From the NCBI GenBank assembly GCA_025936115.1, contig JAICTZ010000049.1, positions 1 through 55,935 on the forward strand: a DNA stretch of 55,935 nt, read 5' to 3'. Below, in pieces: positions 47,357 to 55,681 of this stretch (its first letter is position 1; the number at the start of each line of letters is the position of its first letter). Made by a program: the position numbers and the translations under genes. Below the pieces are notes generated by a model. The model was not told the DNA's origin. It made no database searches and was given only the letters and a program-made list of their open reading frames with translations. Origin of the DNA: Polyangiaceae bacterium. GTDB lineage: Bacteria; Myxococcota_A; Polyangia; Polyangiales; Polyangiaceae.

Positions 47357-48159
47357 CGGTGCGCAAGTCCGAGCGGCCGGCTGCAGGACGACTCGGCAAG
47401 TCGGCGCCCGGGCTCGGTAGGACGCCCGGCGCCGGCCGCACCACACCCTTCGCGAAGAGCCCCACGCGCACGAGCAAGCGGCCCCCGAGCCCCGATCCGG
47501 CGGCAGCTCGGAATTTTGCCGCTACTTGGCCGCTCTTCGGCGACGTGGCCGCGCCGGCGTTCCCTGCGCACCCGGCGACCACCGTGCATCAACTCGCGCC
47601 ACCGAGCGCGGATTTGGCCGCCCTCGCCGGCCGCGCTCCGCTTTCGGAAACCGGCAAACACAGCGAACGCCAGCAGCAAAAGCTCAGCGGCGCGCTCGGC
47701 GCCGAGGCGCCCGAGTGGGTGCGCGCGGCAAGCTCACTCGCGGCTTGGCTCGAGGAGCGCATTGCGCGCGGCAGCGTCGAGCCCGTGGAGCAGGCAGCCA
47801 TCGCGCGCGCCTGGGCGGCCTTCTGTCTCGGGGGAGCGACCGAGCCGCAAATCCTGCGTGTCGCGCACATCGTGCAACGCGCCCACGCCGCGATTCGCGA
47901 GAGCCCGCGCGGGCAGCAAGATTTGCAGGCGGCATTTCATGCCGCCGCCGGCGTGCTGCACGCGGCCTTGCCGAGCGTCATTCGCCAGCGCATGCCGCTC
48001 GAGCGCGTGGTGTACGTCGTCCGGCGGCTGCGCGAAGAAGCCGACGCGTGGACGGCCATCGTCCAAGGCACGACCGAGCTGCTCGGCTGGACCGACTACG
48101 CGCGCGTTCACGCCGCGACGGCGATTCGCGCCGTGCTCGAGCGGAGCCGCGCCCGATGA
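47353..48159 (+). CDS. Hypothetical protein between SCP2 and prephenate dehydratase genes
   Basis: 268 residues. Residues 1-60 are Arg/Pro/Ser-rich and disordered. The rest is predicted helical and Ala/Arg/Glu-rich, with a central ATEPQILRVAHIVQRAHAAIRESP and a C-terminal LREEADAWTAIVQGTTELLGWTDYARVHAATAIRAVLE. No signal peptide, membrane segment or motif I recognise. Both its start (ATGA with the SCP2 gene) and stop (ATGA with pheA) overlap its neighbours, so it is very likely expressed together with them. Confidence 0.6.
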   Translation: MTVRKSERPAAGRLGKSAPGLGRTPGAGRTTPFAKSPTRTSKRPPSPDPAAARNFAATWPLFGDVAAPAFPAHPATTVHQLAPPSADLAALAGRAPLSETGKHSERQQQKLSGALGAEAPEWVRAASSLAAWLEERIARGSVEPVEQAAIARAWAAFCLGGATEPQILRVAHIVQRAHAAIRESPRGQQDLQAAFHAAAGVLHAALPSVIRQRMPLERVVYVVRRLREEADAWTAIVQGTTELLGWTDYARVHAATAIRAVLERSRAR

Positions 48160-48992
48160 GTGAGCGTCCGACGGGACCCGTCGCGTTCATGGGTCCGCGC
48201 GGGACGTTCTCCGACCTGGCCGTTCAGGCCGCGTTCCCGAACCACCCGACGCTCGAAGTCTCCACGATCCCCGCCGTGATCGACAGCGTCGAGCGGCACG
48301 CCGCCGAATACGGCATCGTTCCCATCGAGAACTCGACCGAGGGCGGCGTGAGCGCGACGCTCGCCGCGTTGCTCGAAAGCTCGCTCTTGATTCGAGGCGA
48401 GCTCGTGCTGTCGGTGCCGCTTTGCCTCGCCGCCCGGCACTTCGACAAGGCGCGCATTCGACGCGTTGCGTCGCACCCGCAGCCGCTCGGCCAGTGCAGA
48501 CGCTGGCTCGGACGCGAGCTACCGAACGCCGAGCTCGTCTCGATGTCGTCGACGACGGCTGCCGCGCGTGAGGCCGCGCGCGACGACGCCACGGCGGCCG
48601 TGACGAGCCGTCTCGGCGCCGAGCTCTATCAACTCGCGCTGATCGCCGAGAACATCGAAGACCATCCGGACAACGCGACGCGTTTCGTGATCGTCGGTCA
48701 TGCCGACGCGCCGCCGAGCGGCTATGACAAGACGAGCGTCGTGTTCTCGACCGCGCACGAACGGGGTGCCCTCAGGCGCGTCCTCGCGGTGTTCGACGAC
48801 GAAGGCATCAATCTGACGCGCATCGAGTCACGCCCCGCGCCCGGCCGGCGCTGGGAGTACGTTTTCTTCACCGACCTCGAGGGACATCGCGAGGATCCGC
48901 CGGTCGAGCGCGCGCTGTCCCGTCTCGCACTCGAATGCGGCACGGTTCGCGTGCTCGGCAGCTACCCGCGCGCGACCGAGCCGGTAAACTAA
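48156..48992 (+). CDS. pheA: Prephenate dehydratase
   Basis: 278 residues, monofunctional (no chorismate mutase domain). The N-terminal PDT lobes contain GPRGTFSDLAV, PIENSTEGGVS and the catalytic NATRF motif (about 168-172). A C-terminal ACT domain (about 185-275) carries GALRRVLAVFDDEGINLTRIESRP, the phenylalanine-binding ESRP signature, so feedback inhibition by phenylalanine is expected. It decarboxylates and dehydrates prephenate to phenylpyruvate. It is the last gene of the overlapping run starting at 46740. Confidence 0.95.
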   Translation: MSERPTGPVAFMGPRGTFSDLAVQAAFPNHPTLEVSTIPAVIDSVERHAAEYGIVPIENSTEGGVSATLAALLESSLLIRGELVLSVPLCLAARHFDKARIRRVASHPQPLGQCRRWLGRELPNAELVSMSSTTAAAREAARDDATAAVTSRLGAELYQLALIAENIEDHPDNATRFVIVGHADAPPSGYDKTSVVFSTAHERGALRRVLAVFDDEGINLTRIESRPAPGRRWEYVFFTDLEGHREDPPVERALSRLALECGTVRVLGSYPRATEPVN

Positions 48993-49051
48993 GATCAGCA
49001 GTTTCGGTAGGTTACATTTCCCCACCTGCGCGTCCGCGCCGGGGAGGCTGG

Positions 49052-49067
49052 ACGGACGGGGGTCCGT
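49052..49067 (+). terminator. Hairpin downstream of pheA
   Basis: ACGGAC (49052-49057) pairs with GTCCGT (49062-49067) around a GGGG loop, about 60 bp after the pheA stop and 22 bp before the FHA gene start. There is only a short TTT after it, so it may be a terminator or part of the FHA leader. The AT-richer stretch just after pheA (about 48985-49020) could hold a promoter. Confidence 0.3.
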
Positions 49068-49089
49068 AGGTTTAGACGTGTAGGCAAAC

Positions 49090-49980
49090 GTGGGCACCAA
49101 GCACGCGGAAGAGAGAGTGGCCGAGCCTCGCTCGGGAGAGAGCGGGCTCCGCGCCAAGCGCCGGCTGGTCCCGGTGCTGCGCCAGGGCGTCGTCGAGATC
49201 CGTCTCGACCGTCCGGTGCTCGTCCTCGGGCGCAGCGCCACGTGCGAAGTGCAGCTCACGAGCGGGCTCGTGTCACGACGCCACGCGCGGCTCACGCTGA
49301 GCAGCCTGGGCGTCAGCGTCGAGGATCTCGGAAGCCGTAACGGCGTGTACGTCAACTCGGTGCGCGTCGTCGGCTCGGTGCGGCTCAAGCCGGGTGATCG
49401 CCTCTCCGTCGGGGACGAAGCGCTCTATTTCGGTGAAATCGAGGACGCGAGCGAGCCCGCCGACAGCGTGACGGGGCTCGTCACGCGAGCGCGGCAGGGT
49501 GGCTCACCCGACGACGAGATCGCCGTCGCGACGCGAACGGCCGACGTGTTCCAACTGCTCGCAAACGTGGTCGACAAGGCGCTCGCGCTCGGCCGCGGTG
49601 AAGAAGCCGAGCGCGTCATCGGTTCCCACCTGCAAGCGACCCTCGCCCACGTCACGGCCGGCAACAATATTTCACCCGATCTGGCGCGCACGGCCGCGGG
49701 CTACGCGGTGAAGCTCGCGGGCGCGACGGGCAAGGCCGTTTGGATGGACAACGCCGTCAAGCTTTACGCAGCGCTCGGCCTCGTCCTGCCGCTCGCGCTC
49801 GTCGACGAGATGTACGTCCTGCTCCGGCGCGTGCGCGGCCTCGACACGGCCGTACTCCGCGCTTACACGGAGGCGCTCAGGGCACGTGCAAGTGAGCTCG
49901 CGCCCGGCGAACGCTTCGTCTTGCAGCGGATGCTCGGACTCGAGCGGCTCGCGAGCTGGCAGACACACACGAGCACTTGA
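49090..49980 (+). CDS. FHA-domain protein
   Basis: 296 residues from GTG. The forkhead-associated domain (about 25-115) has all key residues: GRS (47-49), SRRH (62-65) and SRNG (82-85), so phosphothreonine binding is expected. An acidic linker leads to a helical C-terminal domain (about 135-296) with RGEEAERVIGSHLQATLAHV and YAVKLAGATGKAVWMDNAVKLYAALG, of no family known to me. Myxobacteria use many such proteins downstream of Ser/Thr kinases; no kinase is in the window. Confidence 0.9.
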   Translation: MGTKHAEERVAEPRSGESGLRAKRRLVPVLRQGVVEIRLDRPVLVLGRSATCEVQLTSGLVSRRHARLTLSSLGVSVEDLGSRNGVYVNSVRVVGSVRLKPGDRLSVGDEALYFGEIEDASEPADSVTGLVTRARQGGSPDDEIAVATRTADVFQLLANVVDKALALGRGEEAERVIGSHLQATLAHVTAGNNISPDLARTAAGYAVKLAGATGKAVWMDNAVKLYAALGLVLPLALVDEMYVLLRRVRGLDTAVLRAYTEALRARASELAPGERFVLQRMLGLERLASWQTHTST

Positions 49981-49998
49981 GCGACCGAGCGGTGGCCG

Positions 49999-50514
49999 TC
50001 ACGTCCCGGGCGTGATCTCGAGCAGCTCGATGTCGAAGACGAGCGGTGAATCAGGCGGGATCACCGGCGGATGGCCGCTCTTGCCGTACGCCATGTCGGA
50101 AGGGATCGTGAGCTTGCGGCGCCCGCCCGGTTTCATGCCGACGACTCCCTCGTCCCAGCCTTTGATCACCATGCCCGCGCCGAGCTTGAACTCGAACGGC
50201 TCGTTACGATCGCGGGAGCTGTCGAACTTGGACCCGTCGAGCAGCGTTCCCGTGTAGTGCACCTTGACGGTGTCGCCCGTCTTGGCGGCAGTACCCTTGC
50301 CGACCTTGAGATCCTCCTTGAGGAGCTTGGTGACCGCGGCCGCGCTCGCGGTCGGAGCGGCTCCGCTCCCCGTGGCAGTTTCCGCTGGTGCCGACGTGGT
50401 TGCCGCCGACTGCGCCGGCTCCGCTTTGGCCGTCTCCGTCGATTCCGGCTCGGGTACGCGCTTCTGACAGGCCGCGCAGAGGAGGAGGAGCAGGACTGGT
50501 TTCGAAAGACGCAT
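49999..50514 (-). CDS. FKBP-type peptidyl-prolyl isomerase lipoprotein
   Basis: 171 residues from the ATG at 50514, which gives a leader with lipobox CAAC (C16). An Ala/Thr/Glu-rich spacer (about 20-60) leads to a single FKBP domain (about 65-170) with VHYTGTLLDGSKFDSS, VIKGWDEGVVGMKPGG and the closing FDIELLEI. The FKBP active-site Tyr, Asp, Phe, Trp and Ile positions are occupied as expected. It should speed prolyl isomerisation during folding in the periplasm. Confidence 0.93.
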   Translation of the reverse strand: MRLSKPVLLLLLCAACQKRVPEPESTETAKAEPAQSAATTSAPAETATGSGAAPTASAAAVTKLLKEDLKVGKGTAAKTGDTVKVHYTGTLLDGSKFDSSRDRNEPFEFKLGAGMVIKGWDEGVVGMKPGGRRKLTIPSDMAYGKSGHPPVIPPDSPLVFDIELLEITPGT

Positions 50515-50609
50515 GCCGCGTTCTACCCACGCGCCGAGCTCGCAGGCGAGCAAAAATGCCGGCGCGCGACGCTTGCGTCGGCCGAAGCCCGGAGCGCTAC
50601 CCTTCCGGC

Positions 50610-51209
50610 ATGAATTTCAAACGCCTGGTGCGCTACTTCCTGCGCGGCCTGCTCGTGATCGCGCCACTCGGCCTCACGGTCTACATCGTGTGGCTCGTCC
50701 TCAGCACGGTCGACCGCATCTTGCCGTTCCCCATCCCAGGCTTGGGTCTCGTCGTCACGGTGGTCTTGATCACGTTGGTCGGTATCGCTACGTCGAACGT
50801 CGTCGGTCGAACCGCGGTCGAGCTCGCCGACGCGCTCTTCGGGCGATTACCCCTCGTGAAGCTCGTCTACACGTCGATCAAGGACTTGGTCGACGCGTTC
50901 GTCGGCGACAAGCGCCGCTTCGATGTGCCGGTCGCGGTGGCGCTCGCCCCGGACAGCGGCGCGCGGGCGCTCGGCTTCGTCACGCGTGACGGGCTCGTGC
51001 GCATCGGAATGCCCGACTACGTCGCGGTCTACTTCCCGCAGTCCTATAACTTCGCCGGTTATCTCTTGCTCGTGCCGAGGAGCCGCGTTGAACCACTCGA
51101 CGTGCCCGCCGCCGAAGTCATGACGTTCATCATTTCGGGCGGCGTGTCCGGCTTCGGTGTCGGCGAGAGCATGCTCCCACCCGAACCGCGCAGCACGGCC
51201 GCGGCCTAG
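50610..51209 (+). CDS. DUF502-family membrane protein
   Basis: 199 residues. Two membrane helices (about 10-33 and 45-66) with the family start RGLLVIAPLGLTVYIVW and the segment IPGLGLVV. The remaining part contains LVKLVYTSIKDLVDAFVGDKRRFD and FPQSYNFAGYLLLVPRSRV, typical of DUF502 (a bacterial and plant family of uncharacterised membrane proteins). The soluble part faces one side only. The role in bacteria is unknown. It is divergent from the FKBP gene. Confidence 0.88.
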   Translation: MNFKRLVRYFLRGLLVIAPLGLTVYIVWLVLSTVDRILPFPIPGLGLVVTVVLITLVGIATSNVVGRTAVELADALFGRLPLVKLVYTSIKDLVDAFVGDKRRFDVPVAVALAPDSGARALGFVTRDGLVRIGMPDYVAVYFPQSYNFAGYLLLVPRSRVEPLDVPAAEVMTFIISGGVSGFGVGESMLPPEPRSTAAA

Positions 51210-51232
51210 GGCTCAGCGTGGGCGCTGCGTTT

Positions 51233-51631
51233 TCAGTCCGGCTCGAGCGCGCGCGCGCCCAAAGCGAGCGCGCCGTCGTCCGCTTCCGCGAGAATTGCGT
51301 GCGCCTCGGCGTCGGAAAAACCCAAAATCTCGATCAGGCGCGCGAGCACTTCCGTTTCGGCGTCGCTCTGCTCGCCGTCGGCGTGCGTGAGGAGCGCGGC
51401 GTTGGCGAGCAAGAGCTCGCGTTCGTCGCGCGAGAGCGCCGCGACGGGCACGTCCGCCTCGAGCGTCCGGCGCGTGCGCGCGTATTCGAGCAGCTCTCGT
51501 TCTTCGGCTTCGGTCGCGTCGAAACCCGTGAGCAGCCCTTCGATCACGCTCGCTTCACCGGATTCGAGGCGTCCGTCCGCCCAGGCGACGGCGACGAGCG
51601 AGCGCACGATGTTTTTCTCACCGGGCGTCAT
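51233..51631 (-). CDS. TerB-like small protein
   Basis: 132 residues, all helical. It contains the paired acidic motifs of the TerB/tellurite-resistance B-like fold: AWADGRLESGEASVIEGLL (about 15-33) and LTHADGEQSDAETEVLARLIEILG (about 80-103). TerB-like proteins bind metal through the D-G-x-x-x-x-E positions. No other ter genes are here, so a tellurite role is not implied. It lies 27 bp downstream of ahcY on the same strand and may be co-transcribed. Confidence 0.72.
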   Translation of the reverse strand: MTPGEKNIVRSLVAVAWADGRLESGEASVIEGLLTGFDATEAEERELLEYARTRRTLEADVPVAALSRDERELLLANAALLTHADGEQSDAETEVLARLIEILGFSDAEAHAILAEADDGALALGARALEPD

Positions 51632-51658
51632 CGCTCGTCCTGCTCGCTTCTCCGTGGC

Positions 51659-53047
51659 TCAGTAACGGTAGAGTTCCGGCTTGTAGGGGCCTTCGACCGC
51701 TACACCGAGGTATTCGGCCTGCTTCGCGCTCAGCTTGTCGAGCTTCACGCCGAGCTTGCCCAGGTGCAGGCGCGCCACCTTTTCGTCGAGCTTCTTCGGC
51801 AGGACGTGCACGCCGAGCGGGAACTTTTCCGTAAAGAGCGCGATCTGCGCGAGCACCTGGTTCGTGAAGCTCGAGCTCATCACGAAGCTCGGGTGACCCG
51901 TCGCGCAACCGAGGTTCACGAGCCGGCCGCGCGCGAGCAGGATGAGCTTCTTGCCGTCGGGGAAGATGAAGTGATCGACCTGCGGCTTGATGTTCTCCTC
52001 GCGGGCGCCGGACTGCGTCTCGAGCCAGGCCACGTCGATCTCGCTGTCGAAATGGCCGATGTTGCAGAGGATGGCCTCGTTCTTCATCACCTTCAGGTGC
52101 TCGGCGCGCACGACGTCGCAGCAGCCCGTAGCGGTAACGAGGATGTCGGCACGCGGGGCAGCCTCCTCCATCGTCGTGACTTCGTAGCCTTCCATCGCGG
52201 CCTGCAGGGCGCAGATGGGGTCGATCTCCGTGATGAGAACCCGCGCGCCGAGCCCGCGCATGGCCTGCGCGCACCCCTTACCCACGTCGCCGTAACCGGC
52301 GACGACGCAGATTTTGCCGGCGAACATCACGTCCGTCGCGCGCTTGATGCCGTCGGTCAGCGACTCGCGACAGCCGTAGAGGTTGTCGAACTTGCTCTTG
52401 GTCACCGAGTCGTTGACGTTCATCGCCGGGCACTTGAGCTCGCCCGCCTTGAACATCTCGTAGAGACGGTGCACGCCCGTCGTCGTCTCCTCGCTCAGGC
52501 CGCGAATCGGGTCCGCGCCGGAGAAGAGCTGCGGGTGCTTCTTGTGGAGGTGGATCGTGAGGTCCCCGCCGTCATCGAGGATCATGTTCGGGCCTTTGCC
52601 GCCCTCGAAGGCGAAGATCTGCCGCTCGAGGCACTCGTCGTACTCCTCCTCCGTCTCGCCTTTCCAGGCAAAGACCGGAACGCCCGCCTTGGCGATGGCG
52701 GCGGCCGCGTGATCCTGGGTCGAGTAGATGTTGCAGGACGTCCAGGTGACCTCCGCCCCGAGCTCCTTCAATGTCTCGATCAGGACGGCCGTCTGAATGG
52801 TCATGTGCAGGCAGCCGGCGACGCGCGCTCCTTTGAGCGGCTTCTGCGCGCCGTATTCGGCCCTGAGCGCCATCAAGCCGGGCATCTCCGTCTCGGCGAT
52901 CGCGATTTCCTTGCGGCCCCACTCGGCGAGCGACATGTCGCGGACGCGGTAGTTCTTCCCCTCTTGCGTCGGAACGCCCTGCTGCTTCTTGCGGCTCGGC
53001 GCCGTCTCCACTTTTCCCGCACCTTCGACGACTGCACTCTGGGCCAT
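51659..53047 (-). CDS. ahcY: S-adenosylhomocysteine hydrolase
   Basis: 462 residues with AAGGAG before the ATG. NAD-binding VVAGYGDVGKGCAQAMRGLGA, the substrate-binding segments TSCNIYSTQDHAAAAIA and NVNDSVTKSKFDN, and the C-terminal KPELYRY signature are complete. It splits S-adenosylhomocysteine into homocysteine and adenosine, relieving product inhibition of methyltransferases. The leader of about 200 bp shows no SAH riboswitch; it has a 6-bp hairpin at 53141-53155. A methyltransferase gene is divergent from it. Confidence 0.97.
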   Translation of the reverse strand: MAQSAVVEGAGKVETAPSRKKQQGVPTQEGKNYRVRDMSLAEWGRKEIAIAETEMPGLMALRAEYGAQKPLKGARVAGCLHMTIQTAVLIETLKELGAEVTWTSCNIYSTQDHAAAAIAKAGVPVFAWKGETEEEYDECLERQIFAFEGGKGPNMILDDGGDLTIHLHKKHPQLFSGADPIRGLSEETTTGVHRLYEMFKAGELKCPAMNVNDSVTKSKFDNLYGCRESLTDGIKRATDVMFAGKICVVAGYGDVGKGCAQAMRGLGARVLITEIDPICALQAAMEGYEVTTMEEAAPRADILVTATGCCDVVRAEHLKVMKNEAILCNIGHFDSEIDVAWLETQSGAREENIKPQVDHFIFPDGKKLILLARGRLVNLGCATGHPSFVMSSSFTNQVLAQIALFTEKFPLGVHVLPKKLDEKVARLHLGKLGVKLDKLSAKQAEYLGVAVEGPYKPELYRY

Positions 53048-53140
53048 GACTGCGTTCTCTCCTTGGAAGCGGCTCTTTTTAGTCGACAGTCACTACCAAG
53101 ACCAGGGCCGGCGCCCCGAATTCGCGAAATCCGCGTGCTT

Positions 53141-53155
53141 GGGTCGCCCCGACCC
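53141..53155. other. Short hairpin in the ahcY / methyltransferase intergenic region
   Basis: GGGTCG-CCC-CGACCC forms a 6-bp stem with a 3-nt loop in the divergent region. It may be an operator or a leader structure of ahcY. Low confidence. Confidence 0.25.
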
Positions 53156-53256
53156 GCTCGTTTGGTGAGCTCGGGCCGGGCCAACGGCCGAAGGTCCCCG
53201 CCCTTAGCCGCGTGGAGCTATCGCGAGCGAGGCATCAGCGACTAGACTCTCACGCT

Positions 53257-53850
53257 ATGGATCGGTTTCGCCGGTTCGACGAAGCCTACTACCACCGCTT
53301 CTACGACTCGCCGCAGACCCGCGTCATCTCTGTAGAAGAGCACGCGAATCTCGCGGAGTTCGTCTTTGCCTTTGCCCGCTACAACAAAGTCGAGGTCAAG
53401 AGCGTCCTCGATGTCGGTGCTGGCACCGGGCTCTGGAAGTACTGGATCGAAAAGCACCAAAAGGGTGTGCAGTACACCGGCACCGAGGTGAGCCAGGTCA
53501 TGTGCAAGAAGCACGGCTACTTGCATCGCGACATCGCGCGCTGGCGGGACCGGAAAAAGCACGACCTCATCGTCTGTCAGGGTGTGCTCCAGTACTTGCC
53601 GGATCCCGACGTGGCACCCGCCGTAGCCAACATCGCGGCGATGTCGCGCGGCCTCGTCTACGTCGAGGTAACGACGCGGCAAGATCTACGCGAGCGTTGC
53701 GACACCACGCGCACGGACACGGACATCTTCGTGCGCAACGGCTCGTACTACCGCGGCATCCTGAGCAAGCACTTGGTGAGCGTCGGCGCCGGGCTCTGGT
53801 GGGTGAAGGATCGCCCGCCGCCCTTCTTCGAGCTCGAGATGGCCGGCTGA
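53257..53850 (+). CDS. Class I SAM-dependent methyltransferase
   Basis: 197 residues from the ATG at 53257. Motif I is VLDVGAGTGLWKYWIE (about 63-78), followed by TEVSQVMC and the motif II-like DLIVCQGVLQYLPD (about 108-121). This is a small Rossmann methyltransferase with no membrane part. The substrate is unknown; the Cys/His content and RWRDRKKH do not indicate one. Its ATG-to-next-gene link is a one-base stop/start overlap (TGATG), so it is co-translated with the small membrane protein behind it. Confidence 0.85.
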   Translation: MDRFRRFDEAYYHRFYDSPQTRVISVEEHANLAEFVFAFARYNKVEVKSVLDVGAGTGLWKYWIEKHQKGVQYTGTEVSQVMCKKHGYLHRDIARWRDRKKHDLIVCQGVLQYLPDPDVAPAVANIAAMSRGLVYVEVTTRQDLRERCDTTRTDTDIFVRNGSYYRGILSKHLVSVGAGLWWVKDRPPPFFELEMAG

Positions 53851-54182
53851 TGGCCGAGCGGAGCGGCGTCTCACGCGCGGCGGTCGTCGCCGTTTGCTTG
53901 GGCGTGACGGCGCTCGGCCTCGCGAACACATACGGCGACAACGCCGACGTGATCGCGCTCGCCGAGCGCACGGCCTGCGGCGCGGGCCACTGCGCGTACG
54001 AGAAGCTCCGCGAGGAGCGCTCGCCCTTCTCACAATCTTTCACGTTTCAAGTGCGGCTCACGGAGAAGGGGCGCGAGCGCGCGGCGACGGCGGACGTCGA
54101 ATGCCGCCGCGCGTACCTGCTCGCGGGCGAATACGCGTGCCGGCTCACGAGCGGCGGGGTTCCCGCGTCCGCGAAGCCCTAA
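53850..54182 (+). CDS. Small exported or membrane-anchored protein
   Basis: 110 residues starting one base before the previous stop ends. A hydrophobic N-terminal helix (about 10-26, ending LANTYG) and an otherwise polar body with four Cys (TACGAGHC, VECRR, YACRL) suggest a periplasmic, disulfide-bonded protein. No family is recognised. Overlap with the methyltransferase gene suggests a shared task. Confidence 0.6.
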   Translation: MAERSGVSRAAVVAVCLGVTALGLANTYGDNADVIALAERTACGAGHCAYEKLREERSPFSQSFTFQVRLTEKGRERAATADVECRRAYLLAGEYACRLTSGGVPASAKP

Positions 54183-54204
54183 CGGCGTCGGCTTGCCGCG
54201 TCGC

Positions 54205-55023
54205 TCAGTTCTGGCCGACCGTGGCGGCGCGGGCGCCGAGTTGCTCGATGAAACGCCGAACCTCGGCCGCGTCGTCCGCGTGAGGAAACGCCGACAAGTA
54301 CTGCGCGAGATCCTCGGCCGCGGCCGCCGGCGCCCCGAGGCGCGCCAGTAGGAGTCCGCGTTCGCGCAGCTCGTCCGTCGAGCCGGGCATGAGATCGATC
54401 ATGCGATCGATGATGAGCAAGAGCCGCCGGTGGTCTCCGCGTGACGCGTAGATGCCACGCAGGTTCATCAACATGCGCGCGACCACCTGCCGCACCGGCG
54501 TGGGCGCGATCAGCTCCGAGCTATAGCGAAGTTTGGACCCCGAGCGCCGCAAGAGATCGGCGAGCGCGACCTCGTCGAGGGCGCTCCCGCCGTGAAACGG
54601 ATCCACGACCAAACGCCGTTCGGCGTCGTCGATGCGTGCGAGAAAATGTCCTGGAAACCCGACTGGGCTCGCCATGACACCCGCCCGACGCGCCACCTCG
54701 ACGTACAGCACCGACAGGGAAATCGGAATCCCCGTACGCCGCGCGATGACCTCGTCCAGAAACGAATTGCGCGGATCGTAGTAGTCGGAGTCATTCCCGT
54801 GAAATCCGATGCTGACGAACAGATGGTCGGCGAGCACGCGTGCCTGCACCGGCGCGGGCAGCGCGGCGAGGCCGCGTCTTTTCAGCGGTTCGGCGAGCGC
54901 GTCGAGCTCGCCTGCCACGGCGCGCGGATCGAGCCCGGGCCGCGCGTCGCTGGCGATGAGCAGCGCGCCCTCGAGCAAATCGAGCTCGTCGTCCGGTTGC
55001 TCGGCGTACGCGCGGAAGTCCAC
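54205..55023 (-). CDS. SirB1-family transglutaminase-like/TPR protein
   Basis: 272 residues. The SirB1 signature RNSFLDEVIARRTGIPISLSVLYVEVARRAGV (about 85-116) and GFPGHFLARI are complete, followed by a TPR-like C-terminal region (about 185-270: LMNLRGIYASRGDHRRLLLIIDRMIDLMPGS, LLLARLGAPAAAAEDLAQYL). The family has a transglutaminase-core fold whose catalytic Cys is absent in most members; here Ser occupies the region. The molecular role is not known. Convergent with the preceding small gene. Confidence 0.87.
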   Translation of the reverse strand: MDFRAYAEQPDDELDLLEGALLIASDARPGLDPRAVAGELDALAEPLKRRGLAALPAPVQARVLADHLFVSIGFHGNDSDYYDPRNSFLDEVIARRTGIPISLSVLYVEVARRAGVMASPVGFPGHFLARIDDAERRLVVDPFHGGSALDEVALADLLRRSGSKLRYSSELIAPTPVRQVVARMLMNLRGIYASRGDHRRLLLIIDRMIDLMPGSTDELRERGLLLARLGAPAAAAEDLAQYLSAFPHADDAAEVRRFIEQLGARAATVGQN

Positions 55024-55174
55024 GCCTCGGAGTATAGCGGACTCGGGCGCCCCGCTCGGCCGCTCGAAAGTACGGGGCCGCCTTTCGGAAACCGCCCGAG
55101 TCGGTCAACTCGAGCCTAGGGTCTCACGTGTCCGGGATGCTAGGCTCGCCCCGCTACAGGTAAGGAGACCACTC

Positions 55175-55660
55175 GTGAAGATCGAGGACATCATGACGCG
55201 CGACGTTCGAGCCTGTCTCGCGGACGACAGCTTGGCCACGGCCGCGCAGATCATGTGGGAGAACGACTGCGGTTCGGTGCCGGTCACGGACCCCGACGGC
55301 CGAGTGCTCGGCATCATCACCGATCGCGATCTGGCCATGGCCGCGCACCTCCAAGGCGTCGCCCTGCGCGCCTCGCGCGTGTCGAGCGCGATGGCGCGCG
55401 ACGTGAAGACCTGCTCGCCGCGCGACACGCCGGCGACCGTCCAAGCGCTCATGCAGCAGCACAAGATCCGGCGTGTGCCCGTGGTCGACGATCAGAAGCG
55501 GCTGCTCGGTATCGTGAGCCTCGGCGATCTCGCCTACGCCATGGCCGCGGAACAGACGCTCGGGGGCGACGGCATGACGTGGACCGCCATAGCGCACACG
55601 CTCGCGCGCGTGAGCGAGCCGCGCGTGCCACGCTGGGGCCGCCTCGGCGAGCGGATGTAG
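55175..55660 (+). CDS. Tandem CBS-domain protein
   Basis: 161 residues from GTG 55175, with AAGGAG 8 bp before. Two CBS motifs: MTRDVRACLADDSLATAAQIMWENDCGSVPVTDPDGRVLGIITDRD (about 7-52) and the second with MQQHKIRRVPVVDDQKRLLGIVSLGDLA. The pair forms a Bateman module that usually binds adenosyl nucleotides. The last 30 residues (TWTAIAHTLARVSEPRVPRWGRLGERM) are an extra amphipathic tail. Stand-alone CBS proteins regulate partner enzymes; the partner is unknown. Confidence 0.92.
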   Translation: MKIEDIMTRDVRACLADDSLATAAQIMWENDCGSVPVTDPDGRVLGIITDRDLAMAAHLQGVALRASRVSSAMARDVKTCSPRDTPATVQALMQQHKIRRVPVVDDQKRLLGIVSLGDLAYAMAAEQTLGGDGMTWTAIAHTLARVSEPRVPRWGRLGERM

Positions 55661-55681
55661 CGGGGCGGCAGCCGGAATACG

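Noticed and set aside
51233..51631. Tellurite resistance operon
   Set aside because: Only a TerB-like fold is present; no terA, terC, terD or terZ genes are near.
53048..53256. SAH riboswitch before ahcY
   Set aside because: I looked for the conserved GAGGAGCGCUGC-type core on the minus strand and found none.
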